This document shows positions 63,881 through 64,000 of a stretch of 64,000 bases of DNA, piece after piece. The stretch lies in NCBI RefSeq assembly GCF_019145235.1, contig NZ_JAHSTV010000004.1:434001-498000 (forward strand), in the 5' to 3' direction. This DNA is from Pseudomonas farris. Its GTDB lineage: Bacteria > Pseudomonadota > Gammaproteobacteria > Pseudomonadales > Pseudomonadaceae. The stretch's first letter is position 1. Each line of letters begins with the position of its first letter. The notes under the pieces are model-generated. The model worked only from the letters and a program-made list of their open reading frames with translations. It was not told the origin of the DNA and made no database searches. The translations under genes and the position numbers were made by a program.

Positions 63881-64000
63881 ATGCCCCGTTCAACCCTGCC
63901 TTTGGTTTACTCCTGCTCAGGTTGCTCCAACGTCGCCCAACTGGCCAACACCCTGGCCGTGCGACTGGAGCGCAGCGGCCTGGCTGAAATGTCCTGCATC
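63881..64000 (+). CDS. DGC-domain putative zinc-binding protein (5' part)
   Basis: The gene runs off the right edge; 40 residues are visible. It begins MPRSTLPLVYSCSGCSNVAQ then LANTLAVRLERSG, the start of the DGC (putative zinc-binding) family with its CSGCS motif. GAGAG precedes the ATG. Such genes are commonly found next to dnr and nitrate respiration genes; function unknown. Confidence 0.8.
   Translation, partial: MPRSTLPLVYSCSGCSNVAQLANTLAVRLERSGLAEMSCI

Noticed and set aside
1..64000. CRISPR arrays and rRNA genes
   Set aside because: No regularly spaced direct repeats with unique spacers and no rRNA sequence were seen.

Overview
The window looks like chromosome of a fluorescens-lineage Pseudomonas. 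Pseudomonas-type REP palindromes (1711-1740, 41971-42053, 48687-48792), a lexA2-imuA-imuB mutagenesis cassette, a narXL / narK1K2GHJI / moaA / dnr-like nitrate respiration block and an FtrABCD-type iron system all fit. No whole-genome comparison was possible; the genus call rests on gene order and family recognition.

Layout. 1-9.9 kb is ordinary core chromosome: lexA2-imuA-imuB (minus), a Gfo/Idh/MocA oxidoreductase with a DyP peroxidase, an NADP-GAPDH-like dehydrogenase, an FUSC membrane protein, an EamA exporter divergent from an Lrp regulator, a YceK-like lipoprotein, a VOC protein, a Bax-inhibitor-1 protein and tRNA-Ser(UGA). 9.9-41 kb is an accessory patchwork. It holds an MFS/LysR pair; an AraC-controlled catabolic cluster (two TauD/TfdA dioxygenases, a DAD-type cupin dioxygenase, an epoxide-hydrolase-like enzyme); a TetR-SDR-MFS module and a LprI-like gene bracketed by copies of a 157-bp palindromic MITE-like repeat; IS66 debris; a FucP-like transporter abutting a cut-off integrase; prophage debris; a periplasmic molybdenum aldehyde-oxidoreductase operon; and a prophage repressor with matching operators on both sides, followed by a PL7 alginate lyase. 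42-45.6 kb is a Fur-regulated ferrous-iron operon (ftrABCD). 45.6-64 kb is the anaerobic block: nrdD with a separately encoded glycyl-radical domain and nrdG, moaA, a parvulin, narIJHG, narK2, narK1, narXL, a DNR-like regulator and the start of a DGC-domain gene.

How the genes work together. NarXL and ANR/DNR-type sites in front of narK1 control nitrate uptake (NarK1/K2) and respiratory reduction (NarGHI, assembled by NarJ, with MoaA for cofactor). The same NarL-site module occurs in front of the dnr-like gene. nrdD has an ANR box and tandem NrdR-like boxes, so anaerobic dNTP synthesis is tied to low oxygen and nucleotide status. In the catabolic cluster, one composite cis element recurs in front of both TauD-like genes and in the araC/hydrolase intergenic region, which defines a local AraC regulon.

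Most notable observations: the split NrdD/glycyl-radical subunit, the shared narK1/dnr promoter module, the three-copy AraC-regulon element, the MITE family with a fused composite copy, and the alginate lyase placed behind a prophage-repressor operator.
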